Assembly (NCBI GenBank): GCA_010645155.1
Contig: JAAGOF010000069.1
Location: 38,199 to 102,198, forward strand
DNA from: Tigriopus japonicus
Taxonomy: Eukaryota > Arthropoda > Copepoda > Harpacticoida > Harpacticidae
DNA: 64,000 nucleotides
Direction of reading: 5' to 3'
In this document: piece after piece, positions 24,730-36,168 of the stretch
Numbering within the stretch: position 1 is the first letter of the stretch
Layout: each line of letters begins with the position of its first letter
Made by a program: the position numbers and the translations under genes
Notes under the pieces: model-generated
The model's database searches: none
Seen by the model: the letters and a program-made list of their open reading frames with translations, nothing else
Told to the model about the DNA's origin: nothing

Positions 24730-25765
24730 TGATCTCCAGTTCTTGACTGCATTCAGTGATGGCAAATGAATGAATGTCGTGCTTCTGCCACTAGGCAAAA
24801 ATACTTGCAGAAAATGGCAGAACTTCATGCAAAAGAGGGAAGACCTTCTCCAACTAATCAACTGAGCTTTTCGAGTCCTAACCATTCCTTCTCAAAATAA
24901 TTTTGGATCGTCAACATAGGATGAAATACTGGCGTTTGTAGCAAGGTTATCAAGAGGGGCAATGAAAATGATGGAAAAGAGCAGACCAACAATGGAACTT
25001 TGGGGTATGAAGAATTTTAAATGAAGGTTACAAAAATCGCCACTAGATGGAGCCAAAACGGCCAAATTCTCTTGATTGCAGATCTATCCTCAACTAACAC
25101 TTGTTGCCAAAATTGTAGCTTCCATCTGAAAGTGGATTTCTCTTTATATTTCAAGTCTTTTAGAGCTCAGCTACGACATTATTGTGTTCAAAAATAAAAA
25201 AGCCATGCTGAGTAATCACAAATTACGGCCAAAGACTAAATGGAAGCGCCCACAACTGTTTCTACCTCAAGATGGCACTGATTGTCATTTTCTCTTTGAT
25301 TGAAGCTTAACTCTGCTTCCTTAAGAAGGCTTGCTCTGATGGTGAGTAGTTCATTTTGAGAACAAAAGAACACACCCAGGTAGGATGTGCTGAGGGCATG
25401 CTAAGTCATGTGAGAGCCATCTAGGTGAAGCAAGTGTTTTTTTAAATTGTTCATGCCACTCAATGATCCTTCAGCCTCAGGATTTGCTTCCTTTCACTAA
25501 TGAAGCTTTCAATCCCACTCTGGATCTTGCCCTGCTTCCCACTGTTTGAGTTGATGAAGCAAGACCATGAATTATGCACCTTATCAAAGGTCATGGTAAA
25601 GTCAAGATAAACTACATCAACTGGCTGATGACTCAATGACTCATTGACCAAATGTCCATGAACTGTTCTAAATTGTTAATCAATTGGATGATTACTAAAA
25701 CGTGGTGTCCTGGGGGAAATGATATCATAGACTTTCAAACAATCTACAAGCTTAGACTTCATTTG
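24730..25765 (-). pseudogene. Antisense LINE RT fragment inside the 3.2-kb insert
   Basis: On the minus strand, LVDCLKVYDII, then VDVVYLDFTMTFDKV, FISERKQILRL and, after an interruption, IPQSSIVGLLFSIIFIAPL with ISSYVDDPKL align in order with the RT of the surrounding LINE (LVEYLEAHDII, VDVIYLHLAKAFDKV, FMSERKQLVKF, VPQGSILGLLLFILFIAPL, ISSYADDTKL). It is a separate, diverged copy. The interruption (about 25021-25440) contains a dispersed repeat. Confidence 0.75.
25165..25437 (-). repeat. Dispersed SINE-like repeat, truncated copy
   Basis: This segment closely matches 48857-49440 (shared words GCCATGCTGAGTAATCACAA and CCTTAAGAAGGCTTGCTCTG) but lacks the tRNA-like head seen there and the 287-bp insert. 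It therefore serves as an empty site for that insertion. Confidence 0.75.
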
Positions 25766-27699
25766 CATTCTCAAAAAAAAAAAATTGCAAACTGCAGGCC
25801 AAGGAAATGTGCCTATCATTACAAACAAAAACATATATCTGCTTTATAATGCAACAACATGAGCTAAATTTAATGCAAAGGGAAATTTGCCCTGATCCAG
25901 GATTCAAGAGATTGAGTTGGAGAAACAAGGAACAAGAATCTGTCAAATGGCAAGAAATGACAAATTCATCAAAAGCCAAAATTTGCAATCTCTGTTTCTT
26001 AAAAGCTCTGTGCGCCCAACTCTCTTCGACAATAGAAGCGCACTTGTCATGAAACAAAACGTCTGATGTTGAGGACGCACAAACCATTGACTACTTTTTT
26101 GAAAGTTTGGAAACTGTTCAGGTACTTAACAATGTTTCAAAGATTCCATGAACATCCTCCACATTTTCTACACAACTTATGTGAAGAAGATATCATAATC
26201 GAAAATGCATCTATTCCCAAACCTATTTTGTCAGATATTTGTTTGCAAAAAAGACGTACAGCTGAAGATTATCAACGTTTCGTCGTCAATCATTAACCTC
26301 TAAAAACAGGGATGAGTGGTAATTTTAGAGGGTGGAGGTTTGGGCTAACTTCACTGCCATCATGAACAAGGTCATCTACAGGGTGTACCACTTGAAAACT
26401 GGCCTAGGAAAGTATATTTGAGTAAAATATATTTTTCTTAGAAGTGCCTTGTCAATGAAATTCACCTAGTAAAAGCAAGCTTATGCCTCTTTTTAATCCA
26501 TTCTCAGTTTCGAAATGTGTCTTTTTGGGGGCAAGATTATTAATTTGCAGTAAATGTTGCTCCCTCCTTTTTGGGATCTCAATCCTTATCCACTTTTCAA
26601 TTGTAATGGCTTCCATGAGAGAGAAAATAGTAAGGTGCAAATTTCAAGTTCCTATATGCAGTTTTCAGCCATATTTTATAAGATGAGAAAAAAGAAATAA
26701 AGATTTAAACTCAAAGAGCCATATTGGAAAAAATGGACAAATACAAATGACATCAGTATTGCTTTACCCTCAAATTCGAAATATGCAAGTTCATGTCATT
26801 TCATTTGCTATTTTAAGGTTTCCAGCTATTGTATTAGTCATTTTTAATGTTTCCATATGCTGTATGTAGGTCTTTGAAGGCTTCGTTTTTTTGCCATTTA
26901 TTTTCAACCTTTGACATTTGATAATAAAAGCCAATCTTAGTGCCTTTATTGCAATATTGACAACTATATGGACAGATAGAAGGCACCAATGCAGAATGAT
27001 TCCATTGATATATTTTAGGCCGTTTTCATTTTCTTTGTTCATTTTAATATGGCACACCCTGCAGACGCACTTTCTAAGCTCCCTTGTTGAGAAGCGACTG
27101 ACTCTCTCTTGATTATCGCGATCAGGAAAATTGAAATGTGCACACACCTGGCTCACAACTGCTTGATGCTAATATGTCCAGTCGTATCGGTCGTACCCCC
27201 GAATTATGCATTTCCTTGACTTCGAAGTATCACAAGGCCAAAAAGCTGGATCTTACGAGACATAAGATATATATCACGTAGTATTGGTAACACTAAAGGC
27301 CAACTCCTGCTAAAAATGACCAAAATTGGGTGTGGAATACTTTCAATTTGACAAAAGTAATGGCATGCTTATTCTTCAAGTCAGTGATTTGTCGCATAAT
27401 TTACGAGTGTACAGTCGTACCCAATCAGTTATAACATTGCCTTGTTTTAGATCCCAAAATACTCAACATTTCATCAACCAATTTTGAGATCGGTTGTTTG
27501 ATGACTTACATATGTCTCTACCCTAGTCAATTCTGTTCTCATTTTGACAATAGGTTTAACACAATTCTGATTAATCACCTTTTAGCTGAACCACTCGCAC
27601 TTTTTCCAAGCTACTAAAGGCGGAAAAAACTGGGAGCGAGGCCCCAGCGCAACATTTAAAAAAGCGGCTACAAACCTGGATTACACTGTTCCATTCCAA

Positions 27700-29698
27700 A
27701 GGTTAGAAAGTTGTTCAAACGGAGTTGTCAGCTTTTGAATAGACTTCGGCGTACTTCAAATCCAATTGTTGTAGCTAGCCTCCAAAATAAATTGAACGTG
27801 TTTCAAGCTAAGATTAGGGCCTCCATTGATTCTGGTCAGATTGAAAAAGAAAGTAGAGTTGTCCAGGAGGTTAAGACTAATCCAAAGGTGTTTTTCTCGT
27901 TTGCAAATAGAAAGAGAAAAATGAAGCATCCTGTAGGACCTTTTGAGGTCGACGGTAAAACCGTCTATGATGGTGAGGTTATGGCCAATATGCTTGGAGA
28001 TCAGTTCTCAAGTGTATTTTCAATTCCAAAAAGGGTAGACAGAGTAGGCCATGACTGTAGCAATGTTGTTGATGAGGCTGGCATTGATGGCCAGGATAAT
28101 CGATTGGAGGATTTGGTAGTCAAAGATCAAGATACTCTTGAGGCCATCAAGAGCTTAAAACTCTCGAGTTCTCCTGGACCTGATGGTGTGACAACTCAGT
28201 TTCTAATGAAATGTTCACAAATTCCTGCCCCTGCTTTCTCCTACTTGATGCGTTGCATCTTAGATCAGGGCAAGTTTCCCTTTTCTCTAAAAGTAGCTCA
28301 TGTCGTTCCTATCTTTAAAGGAAGAGATAAGTCACTCCCTAGTAATTATAGGCCCATTTCTCTGACTTCCAGTATTGCAAAGGTGTTTGAGAAGATCATG
28401 AAGTCCAAGCTTGTTGAGTATTTGGAAGCCCATGATATCATTCCCCACAGCAGCACGGGTTTCGAGCCCATTTTAGTACAGTCACCCAATTGGTTGATCA
28501 TATTGAGCAGATCTTTGGAGGGCTCGAAAGTCACGAGTCAGTTGATGTAATCTATCTTCACCTTGCCAAGGCCTTTGATAAGGTAGATCATGGTCTTTTG
28601 CTAGATCAACTCAAAGAGTTTGGGGTCCAGGGTAAGGTCCTGAATTGGATTGATAGTTTTATGAGCGAAAGGAAGCAATTGGTTAAGTTTGAATGATCTT
28701 TTAGTGGCATGTTTGATGTCAAGTCAGGTGTTCCACAAGGTTCAATTTTAGGTCTGCTCCTGTTTATTCTCTTTATTGCTCCTCTCCAGAAGTTTAGAAC
28801 AAAAGCCAGTATTTCTTCATATGCTGATGACACAAAATTAGTTTGTGGAAGGAATGGTCAGGACTCAAAATGTTTAGTAGATGACTTGGAGAAAATCTTG
28901 GGTTGGCGAGAGTAACATGGCATTGAACGTGATGAAATTCCGTACAATTCAAAATCATATGTTCCGCTCAAAGACAATGGAGGTTGTGATATTGAGCAAG
29001 TATCGTCCATGAGGGATTTAGGAGTTGTCGTCCAAGATAATGGAAAGTTTGATGAGCATATCCAGTTGAAAGTGGGGAAGGCATTTCAAACGTGGGGCTG
29101 GATCTTTCGCACTTTCAAGTCCAGAGATAGTATTACGATGCTAACTCTGTACAAATCGATTGTTCAACCGCATCTTGAAAATGCTTCCCCCATTTGGGCT
29201 CCAATGAGTTCAGTAGGTTTGCAAAAGGTCGAGCAGGTCCAAAGATGTTTTACTAGGTACATCACAGGAATGAGACAGCTCTCGTATTGGGAGAGACTCC
29301 AAAAGTTAAGGCTATACAGTACTCAGAGAAGGTATGAAAGGTATCTGATACTGTATGTCTTCAAGAGCATTCATGGGCTCTGTCCTAACCCAGGATTTGA
29401 GATCAGTTGTAGCGATCGTAGAGGTTTTACATGCGTTCTGAGAGCACCTCCAAATCTTAAGGAAACTAAGCTAGTACGAACAATGAAGTCCTTCTCTCTT
29501 CTTTTTCGGGCTCTTTCATTGTTCAATTTGTTACCCATTAGTCTTCGTCGGCAATATGTAGGAGCTGATCCTCTAACAGCATTTAAGGCAGGATTGGACA
29601 AATTTTTAAATACTATTCCTGACCAACCCACTATTCAAGGGTTGTACAGATCTGCCAACAGTAACTCATTGGTAGATCAAATTTCATATAAACGGTAA
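27700..29698 (+). pseudogene. LINE reverse transcriptase, inactivated
   Basis: The RT runs from VRKLFKRSCQLLNRLRR through SSPGPDGVTTQFL, YRPISLTSSIAKVFEKI, then after a frameshift near 28475 VDHIEQIF, AKAFDKVDHGLL, SGVPQGSILG and SSYADDTKLV, ending in the C-terminal block DLGVVVQDNGKF and HLENASPIWAPMSS. YADD is intact. The first catalytic aspartate is lost: YLHLAKAFD stands where YLDF is normal. In-frame stops occur after KFE and after GWRE, and a frameshift follows. The last 229 codons (29009-29698) are still open. Confidence 0.85.
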
Positions 29699-29870
29699 TT
29701 ATATAAACTATTTTAATCCTTTACTCTCTTTACAGGGAATCCAATTCCTTGTAGCGGTATTAAAAAATCCCCCCCCCCCACAAAAAAAAAATGTTGAATT
29801 TTTTAAATTCATATTTATAATCTTGCAACCTCACAGAGTTGGGGTTCAGATAATTGCTAAGGGGAAGAGA

Positions 29871-30660
29871 GGGCATGGGAGTAATTGCCGTCAGCGACCC
29901 TGTCAATTTGCAGAATTGCTGCCGTTAGCACTCTAGGCTTGCCAAAAACTTGCCTGAATTTTCAAGGGTCAGATTTTCGAAAAATGTTGCATTTAAGACC
30001 AATGCATGGATTACGAATGTTGAAGAGTTTGCAGAGGAAGTACAAAACACTCGAAAAAAATGGAAACCGGCAATTAAAGAAATGATTTCCTTTTATGTTT
30101 AGTTGCCACAAGAACATGTCGCTTCTGGCCATCTTTTTATTCCAATACAGGCGTTCCTACTTCAAGAAATTGGAAGAGCCCCTTCAATTTATGTAATAAA
30201 ATTTTAGAGACAAGCATTTAAACATAATTACTTTTTTGAAAATGTCAAGATTTGCCACTCCAACTTCAAGTTGTGTAGATGAGAAAGGCATTGTTGCAAC
30301 AACTTTGTTTAAATCTTTGTTTAGTCTAACTTTCATGCTCATCAGAAACCTACGGCTTTTGAACTTTTTTGCTGCCAAAATAAGTGTGGCGAAATCTTAC
30401 AAAATGCTACAAAAGACAAAAATCGAATGTTATAACAAAAGGGTGATATCATTCATACTAATGTGAAGTTAATTGAAGAATATACTATTGCATTATATGT
30501 CCTTGTGTAAATCGTTGAACATTTGAATGTACAATAATGCAATCGTGATAATAGCACTATTTTAAATCTCGGGGTTTGGTCACTTTTTCATGGTATACCA
30601 AATTTGACATCACAAGTAATTACTCCCATTGCCATATGCTTCAAATTACTCCCAATGCCA
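29871..30660. repeat. Dispersed repeat, possibly bounded by GGGAGTAATT ends
   Basis: GGCATGGGAGTAATT at the left and its near-complement ATTACTCCCAATGCC at the right suggest a DNA element, but I see no target duplication. The inner part (about 30230-30390, with GCCACTCCAACTTCAAGTT) is related to 36015-36165. Confidence 0.4.
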
Positions 30661-33017
30661 TTCGTTCAGTCAATCAAGTTGAAATTAAGCATGTGAACTT
30701 TAATTAACGTGTCATATAGCTAATTTGATCGATTTTTTTCTCTGACTGGCCCACAGTTCCAAAAGCAGTTTTTGAGAAAATTCGGTGCCGCCAGGTATTC
30801 CGACATCTTTGACCTGGTCCGTTCCTTTCTAATACTATTGTTTCATTTGTGAGAACTAGAAATGTACAGAAACAATATTTATAAAGAAAATGTCGATAAT
30901 TTTGGTTTTGGTTACTATTACCAAAGCAAAGTTTAAATATGAACATTTGAAAAGTAAAATTGTTTGTGCTAAAAAATCCATGACTTGCCATAATTCAAAC
31001 TTTGATACAATAGTTATTTGCTTTCTTATCTTCTAAAATCAGAAATTCTTGGGATATTTTTATGTTTGTTAAGTATTTTTGACTCTTTCAGTTTTATTAA
31101 AAACCAAATTTCTGTTTACAGGCTTTGTCTACAACTTGAGGAGGGGCAGAAAGCATAACTTGCCTCAAAAGAAGATTAGATTTGTGATGGAACTAGAACA
31201 CCAACTACGGAAAAACAGCTCTTTAAACTTAGAATGGATGAATCCGGATGAATCAGTGTTTCAATAAAAAATGGATCAAATAGGGCCTCTAACCAAAGGG
31301 CTTCTTGTCAAAAGAGAAATCAAAAAGTTAAGTTCAAATCAAAAGTGGCTGACCACAAAATTCTTAAAATGCAAAGTTCACTTGAAATTTAAACTGTTCA
31401 TATGTTTGATGTTGAGTGATTGCAAATCTAAAAAAATAAGAAAAATAAGTTGCAAAGGTTTCTGAACCAAGAAATATTCAACTTTGGTGTGAAATTTTTT
31501 GGTCTTTCCAATGCATGTCTGCTTTTGGTTTTGGTAGGCATAAGTGAAACTGAAACAAAAAAAGCGCTTTTGGTCCATCAGTAGTTTCAAATGAATCCTA
31601 GTAAATTTGGAGGAATATCGTTTAAATCAGTGTTTGGTTTCATACTAAACTATTCAAGAAAATCAATCTTTTATAATTGTCATCAAAAATAAGTGCTGCA
31701 TGGCTTGACAGTTTTTGTTTTCCCTTTATGATTTTTTTTCAATATCTATGCATTAGAAATTTTTGAAAGCAAAGTTTTTAACCAGTTTGGACTAGTAGTA
31801 AAAATATATATTTTGTGTCAATTCCAGCAAAATAAAAGTCAAGAAATAGATTCAAATATTCACTAATGGGCACAATAGCCGCTGCAGTCCCTTTTTTTGT
31901 ATTTGAAAAAGTAGCATTGTTCGAGCATTTTCTATTTTCCAACTAGCATTTTAGTCGCATTGACATCGTCGCTCCAAAAAACCTGGCCACCCTGGCCGAG
32001 AGGCTTCTCCAGGACCTGGCAACCCTGATGAAATGGTCTGTGATCACGTGAAACGTCTGTGATTTCTGCTCCACAGCAAAACTGCAACTTTATCCGAGCC
32101 CTAGTGATCAGTATGCTCTGTCAAGGATTTCTTAATACCGGATCTGAAACCGCATTGGAAAAAATGCCTGTCTCAAAGTATGCGTCATTCAGCCAACCCA
32201 AGCCAATTCTTATTGGGCAGGATTGGCCACATCTGCCATTCAAAAGGTGACGAAATCTTTGACCAGCAGACCGCATGATTTTATCTTATGACAGAACAAC
32301 ATCTCAAACAGCTCAAAGTACTCTTTGAGTTTATCATGGAACTGTGGGAATGCAATTTAAATCTTAGCCTAAAACTATTTGAGTCCTTTAATAGAAGCAA
32401 ATCTAATGAGAAACCCATGTTTTGTAACTTAGCATGGGCATGAGGATGAAAGAGAGTCTACTCAGAATATATAGAACTACAGATGAGGTAACTTTATGTG
32501 TTATACAGAATAGATATTAAAAATGAGGCAATGAGAACATTGGAAGAGGTGGAATAACTATTGGGACTGTTGACAGATTAGAAGTTTGCTACCTCAATAT
32601 CTGTACACTTGAGGCATATTAATGCACAAAGGGGTATAAATTAAACTTAATTATGGCATATCAAGTGCAAGAGAGCTATATAATCAACAATTGCTTACAA
32701 TTACAATGTGTCATTAAGGTATATCAAATATTTCATGAAGAAATTACCTATCTGAATTATTTAAATGGATATTTACATATATTCAAATTGGATTGTCTTA
32801 TGTTAAAATTATGTTAAAGTTTAATGATTTCAGTTATCTACCCATGCATGAGTATTACAACAATTTCAAAACTGAAAATCCTTTACAAGGGAGATGTGGA
32901 GACTGGAAATAAGCTAGAGAAAAGATAACTAAGTTGTTGAGATCTAACATAAGTCTGAATTAAGTAAAGTGCGCGACATGATGTCTGTAGAAAATGTTGC
33001 GTGGCCGTCAGCCGTCC
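30661..33017. other. Intergenic, repeat remnants only
   Basis: No gene is supported. Near 32055-32083 is a single arm of the 6559-6706 foldback (CTGTGATTTCTGCTCCACAG), followed at 32090-32102 by ATCCGAGCCCTA, which resembles the right end of the TAGGGCCCGG family. The rest is AT-rich. Confidence 0.45.
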
Positions 33018-33029
33018 AGAAGTTCCGTG

Positions 33030-33127
33030 GTCTATGGCTCTGGCAAGCCTATTTTTTGCAATCTCGGGAAAGTGAAATATCCGCTAGAGGCGCGGCAATC
33101 GTCCGACTCGTAGCGCCATCTAGCGGA
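33030..33127. repeat. Dispersed repeat, inverted partner at 35378-35492
   Basis: CAAGCCTATTTTTTGCA and AAGTGAAATATCCGCTAGAG occur here and, as reverse complements, at 35378-35492. The pair brackets the foldback and the hAT-like element between them. Confidence 0.7.
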
Positions 33128-33210
33128 AAAAGTTCAAACTAGATTTCCACACGGGATCTGTGTTTCGAAGTTTTGTCTTTAACGCTAGATTCCCCAATTA
33201 ACCTTGATCA

Positions 33211-33514
33211 AAATTTCAGCTGATTCCACAAAATAAGCGCCTCTTGGGGTCAGCTTGAGACATAGTTGCCAGCTAGCGAGTGTGTTTTAATGCCACCTTT
33301 GGCAAAACTGTGGTGAAATAGATCCTTTCCTTAGATGTTTACATTTCTTTGCAATGGCATTATGATATCAAACTCCAAATTTTGGAGAAATGTTGATGTC
33401 AAGAAAATCTCTAACGGTTTGCCAATGAGTGGCATTAAAACACACTCGCTAGCTGGCAACTATGTCTCAATCTGACCCCAAGAGGTGCTTATTTTGTGGA
33501 ATCAGCTGAAATTT
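33211..33514. mobile_element. Foldback element with 86-bp arms
   Basis: Arms 33211-33296 and 33429-33514 are inverted repeats with only a few mismatches (CATAGTTGCCAGCTAGCGAG against CTCGCTAGCTGGCAACTATG). The 132-bp loop has no ORF. No target duplication was recognised. Confidence 0.8.
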
Positions 33515-33790
33515 TGTGCAGGGTTCATTGAACTTCAACCATGAAAAAGGACTGGAAACATGGGGAATAATTTTGAAATATGAGTATTTAATTGATGTGG
33601 TACGTTAATGTTATGTTTTAGAATATGAGATATTGTGTTAAATTTTTGATCTTGTGATTAAACCTCATTTCAAGTGGAGGATCGAAGACTTTGGTTGCCA
33701 TTCCCGTGTCAGGTTTTCACTTGCCTCTTTAAAGTCCAAGTCACGGTGATCCTGTTACTGGACTGTGTTATATAGAAATTAAGTAATAAC

Positions 33791-34830
33791 TTGGGCCCGG
33801 ATTTGAACTTGAAAAAATGGTTTTTTTTATTTTTTTTATTTTTTTCAGCAAAATTTAGCGAAAATCAAGTTTTTGGGCTTTTGGGGAAAATTTTCAATTT
33901 TTTTCGCACTTTCATGTTAAGAATGTTTTCAGATTTTGGCGAACAAATTTGGCAATTTTCAAATGTTTGGGCAAAATTTGGCAAATTCCAATTACTTCGG
34001 GCGTATAGAAAGTTTTTCAATTTCTTCAAGAAATCAAAACTCAATTCTTTCCACCTATTTACTTCTTAACTTGAAATTCTATTTCCATGATGTGAACTGG
34101 ATTTTGTGGCTGTTCTTTTTTGCTAAGCAAACTATATTTCTTTTTATAAAAATGGTTTGTCACTTGCTCTGGCACTTCACAATTTAGTGTCAAATGTAAC
34201 AGGTAAGAGGTTTTAACCTTCATCTATGCTTTTACAGCTATGTACTAAAAAAATGCAAAGGTTAAGCAATAAAGTGAACCTTTTGAAAACGTTTTTTATG
34301 CCATAGACCACTCTCGACAACCCTGTTTGGCAAGTTTTTCCTGTATTTGTAAAAAATTGAAAAAGTTTCTTCAGACATCTTCAGACCTAACCTCTGCCCA
34401 TTCCTCCAATACTATGTCTCTTGAAAAAGTAACCTCTCAACAGTGTAAACTTTTCTGTGCTGGCCAGAGGGTTTGATGTATCGTACTCTAGAACCTTTTT
34501 TTATTTACTATATAAAGAAAACGGATTATGCAACTTGGTTAAAACCCAATTTGTAATTTAGGATTGGTTTTTTCAAGCTCCAGTTTTGCTTCAATCATGT
34601 ACTTTCTAACTTTATATTCCCATTTTCATGTCAATGAACTCATATTGTTTTCGTTTTATAAGATTGAAGTCAATTATTTTTTGGTTTTGATCAAGTATTT
34701 TATGATTTTGATCAATTATTTTCCGATTTTGATCAATTATTTTCCGATTTTGATCAATTATTTTCCGATTTTGATCAATTTATAAATCAATTTTTTGGCT
34801 CGAAAAAATCAAGTTCAAATCCGGGCTCTA
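33791..34830. mobile_element. hAT-like nonautonomous element, TAGGGCCCGG-type ends
   Basis: The left end is TTGGGCCCGGATTTGAACTT; the right end is the complement of TAGAGCCCGGATTTGAACTT. The 8-bp direct repeat GTAATAAC flanks both sides (33783-33790 and 34831-34838). The terminal repeats are about 22 bp or longer. The 1040-bp interior holds only low-complexity frames and a short tandem array near its right end. It shares ends but not interior with 2454-2999. Confidence 0.9.
34690..34784. repeat. 21-bp tandem repeat
   Basis: About four copies of the unit TTTGATCAATTATTTTCCGA plus one base, the first ones diverged. It lies inside the hAT-like element near its right end. Confidence 0.85.
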
Positions 34831-35123
34831 GTAATAACACATTCTAATGAACGGAAATTTTTTCAAGTTAAAAGGTGAATCGAATCTGATAGAACGTGAT
34901 AGAAAAGAACGGAAAAAACGTACGAACAGAAACAAGTTATCAAAGAGGAAGCAGGAAAGCGAACTTGATTTAAATCATCAAGCTTTTCCCTCTTGTCATT
35001 AGGTTTGTGAGCTAATCACAAGAAAAAAGAAAACATATGATAACAAACTTAAACTAATGACCGAATAAGCTTGGAAGAGTGTGTCTGTCTGTTCCGTCAA
35101 GGTGACTACTGATGGATTTTGAG

Positions 35124-35256
35124 TAGGTATTTTGCCATACTTTTGCCATTTTGGTCCTTAAGGGTCAAAAACCTGACCACTGCTAAATTTCTCAAAGGGC
35201 AAGAAACCTAATCTCCAAGAAAAAAGGGCCAACACTCCAACTCGAAACCCATCACT
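35124..35256. repeat. Short dispersed element (TGGATTTCGAGTTGG-type end), copy 1
   Basis: One end reads TGGATTTTGAGTAGG and the other is the complement of TGGGTTTCGAGTTGGAGTG. Related copies are at 50070-50200 (reverse) and 57893-58020. All three share a CTGACCACTGCTAAA-like core, CCACAACTAAA in the second. The TAGTGATGG-like ends suggest a small DNA element; flanks AAGGTGAC and ATGTTGAC are only similar. Confidence 0.55.
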
Positions 35257-35377
35257 AATGTTGACCCATCTTTCGAAATGCCTTTGGATGAATCGTCTCC
35301 TAACATGAACTCGTGTCCCAAGTTTGATTGCCCTTCCTGCAGAACCTTCCTCTCCCTGTGAAGTACAAATAGTTTGA

Positions 35378-35492
35378 ATTTTTATCGCTAGATGGCACTA
35401 GAACGAGTTGGGCTATTGCTGCGCCTCTAGCGGATATTTCACTTTTCCGAGTATGCAAAAAATAGGCTTGAGTATGCTCTGGCAGCGAAATT
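35378..35492. repeat. Dispersed repeat, inverted partner of 33030-33127
   Basis: Reverse-complement match to the earlier copy, including CTCTAGCGGATATTTCACTT and TGCAAAAAATAGGCTTG. Confidence 0.7.
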
Positions 35493-35747
35493 GTACAAGT
35501 ACCAAGAAAAGAAAAAAGTTTCAGGTATACTTGTGTAAAGTATTTTTGAAATTGATTGACTCGTTATAAAACTTTGATTTTGTTTTTAAGAATGACTCAC
35601 CCACCCATGAGAGACACGCTCTATTGGGTCATCTTTATTTTATGCCCCATGACAAATAAAGGGTTACTCAAAATACAAAAACGGCGCAAAACTTTTGAAA
35701 TTATCAGTTTAAGGAAACAACATCTTTAGGTAAACTCATAGCAAGTC

Positions 35748-35885
35748 TTTTTTTAACTTTCTTTGCCATTTGGATTTGTCACTTCAGGAAATTTTATCTT
35801 CCATCCCAAAACATGTTATTTGTTATATACTGTGACAACACATTTTATTTACCACTTCAGCAAATTTTGTTTATTCTGTTGTTGA
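35748..35885 (+). repeat. 138-bp direct repeat, copy 1
   Basis: Nearly identical to 36831-36969; I see only about three differences. Shared words include GCCATTTGGATTTGTCACTT and CCCAAAACATGTTATTTGTT. The second copy lies inside a hAT-like element that starts after this copy. Confidence 0.85.
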
Positions 35886-36168
35886 AATTCATTGACTTGT
35901 TTAGAATGGTTTTGTATGGCTCTGTTTATTCCAAAACAGGCCTTTTTCATTGTTCTATAAGTTCGGAGGAGCCTTTTTAGATTCAAGCATAATTCGGATT
36001 TTTAATTTTTGGAAAATGTCAAAATTTGGCACTCCAACTTTAAGTTCTACAGTTGAGAAAGGCATGGTAGCATTTAATATGCAAAAATCAATTTTTTCTC
36101 ACTTCCACGCTTATTAGAAGTAGGTATCTTCAAAACCTTTTTCCCACAAAAAGGTGGCGAAATCTGAT

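Larger units (their letters stand above)
24475..27696. mobile_element. 3.2-kb insert bounded by 252-bp inverted repeats
   Basis: The arms 24475-24726 and 27445-27696 are inverted copies of roughly 94% identity by eye; shared words include GGGGCCTCGCTCCCAGTTTT and CATATGTAAGTCATCAAACA. The insert splits the LINE between its endonuclease and RT parts. It encodes no recognisable transposase. Inside is an antisense LINE fragment, itself interrupted. The outermost 18 bp of the left arm (TGGAACAGTGAAATCCAG) also read as LINE coding sequence (WNSEIQ), so the true boundary may be slightly further in. No clean direct target duplication was found. Confidence 0.7.
23220..29765 (+). mobile_element. Decayed CR1/Jockey-like LINE, split by an insertion
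   Basis: In order on the plus strand are a possible ORF1 remnant (23448-23753), an endonuclease remnant (23810-24190), a foreign insert (about 24475-27696) and a long RT region (27700-29698) followed by a short 3' UTR. Reading frames are broken by stops and frameshifts throughout. The endonuclease is missing its N-terminal half. Exact ends are uncertain; I placed the right end before the C run at 29768. A fragment of the same 3' region lies antisense at 45245-45390. Confidence 0.8.
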
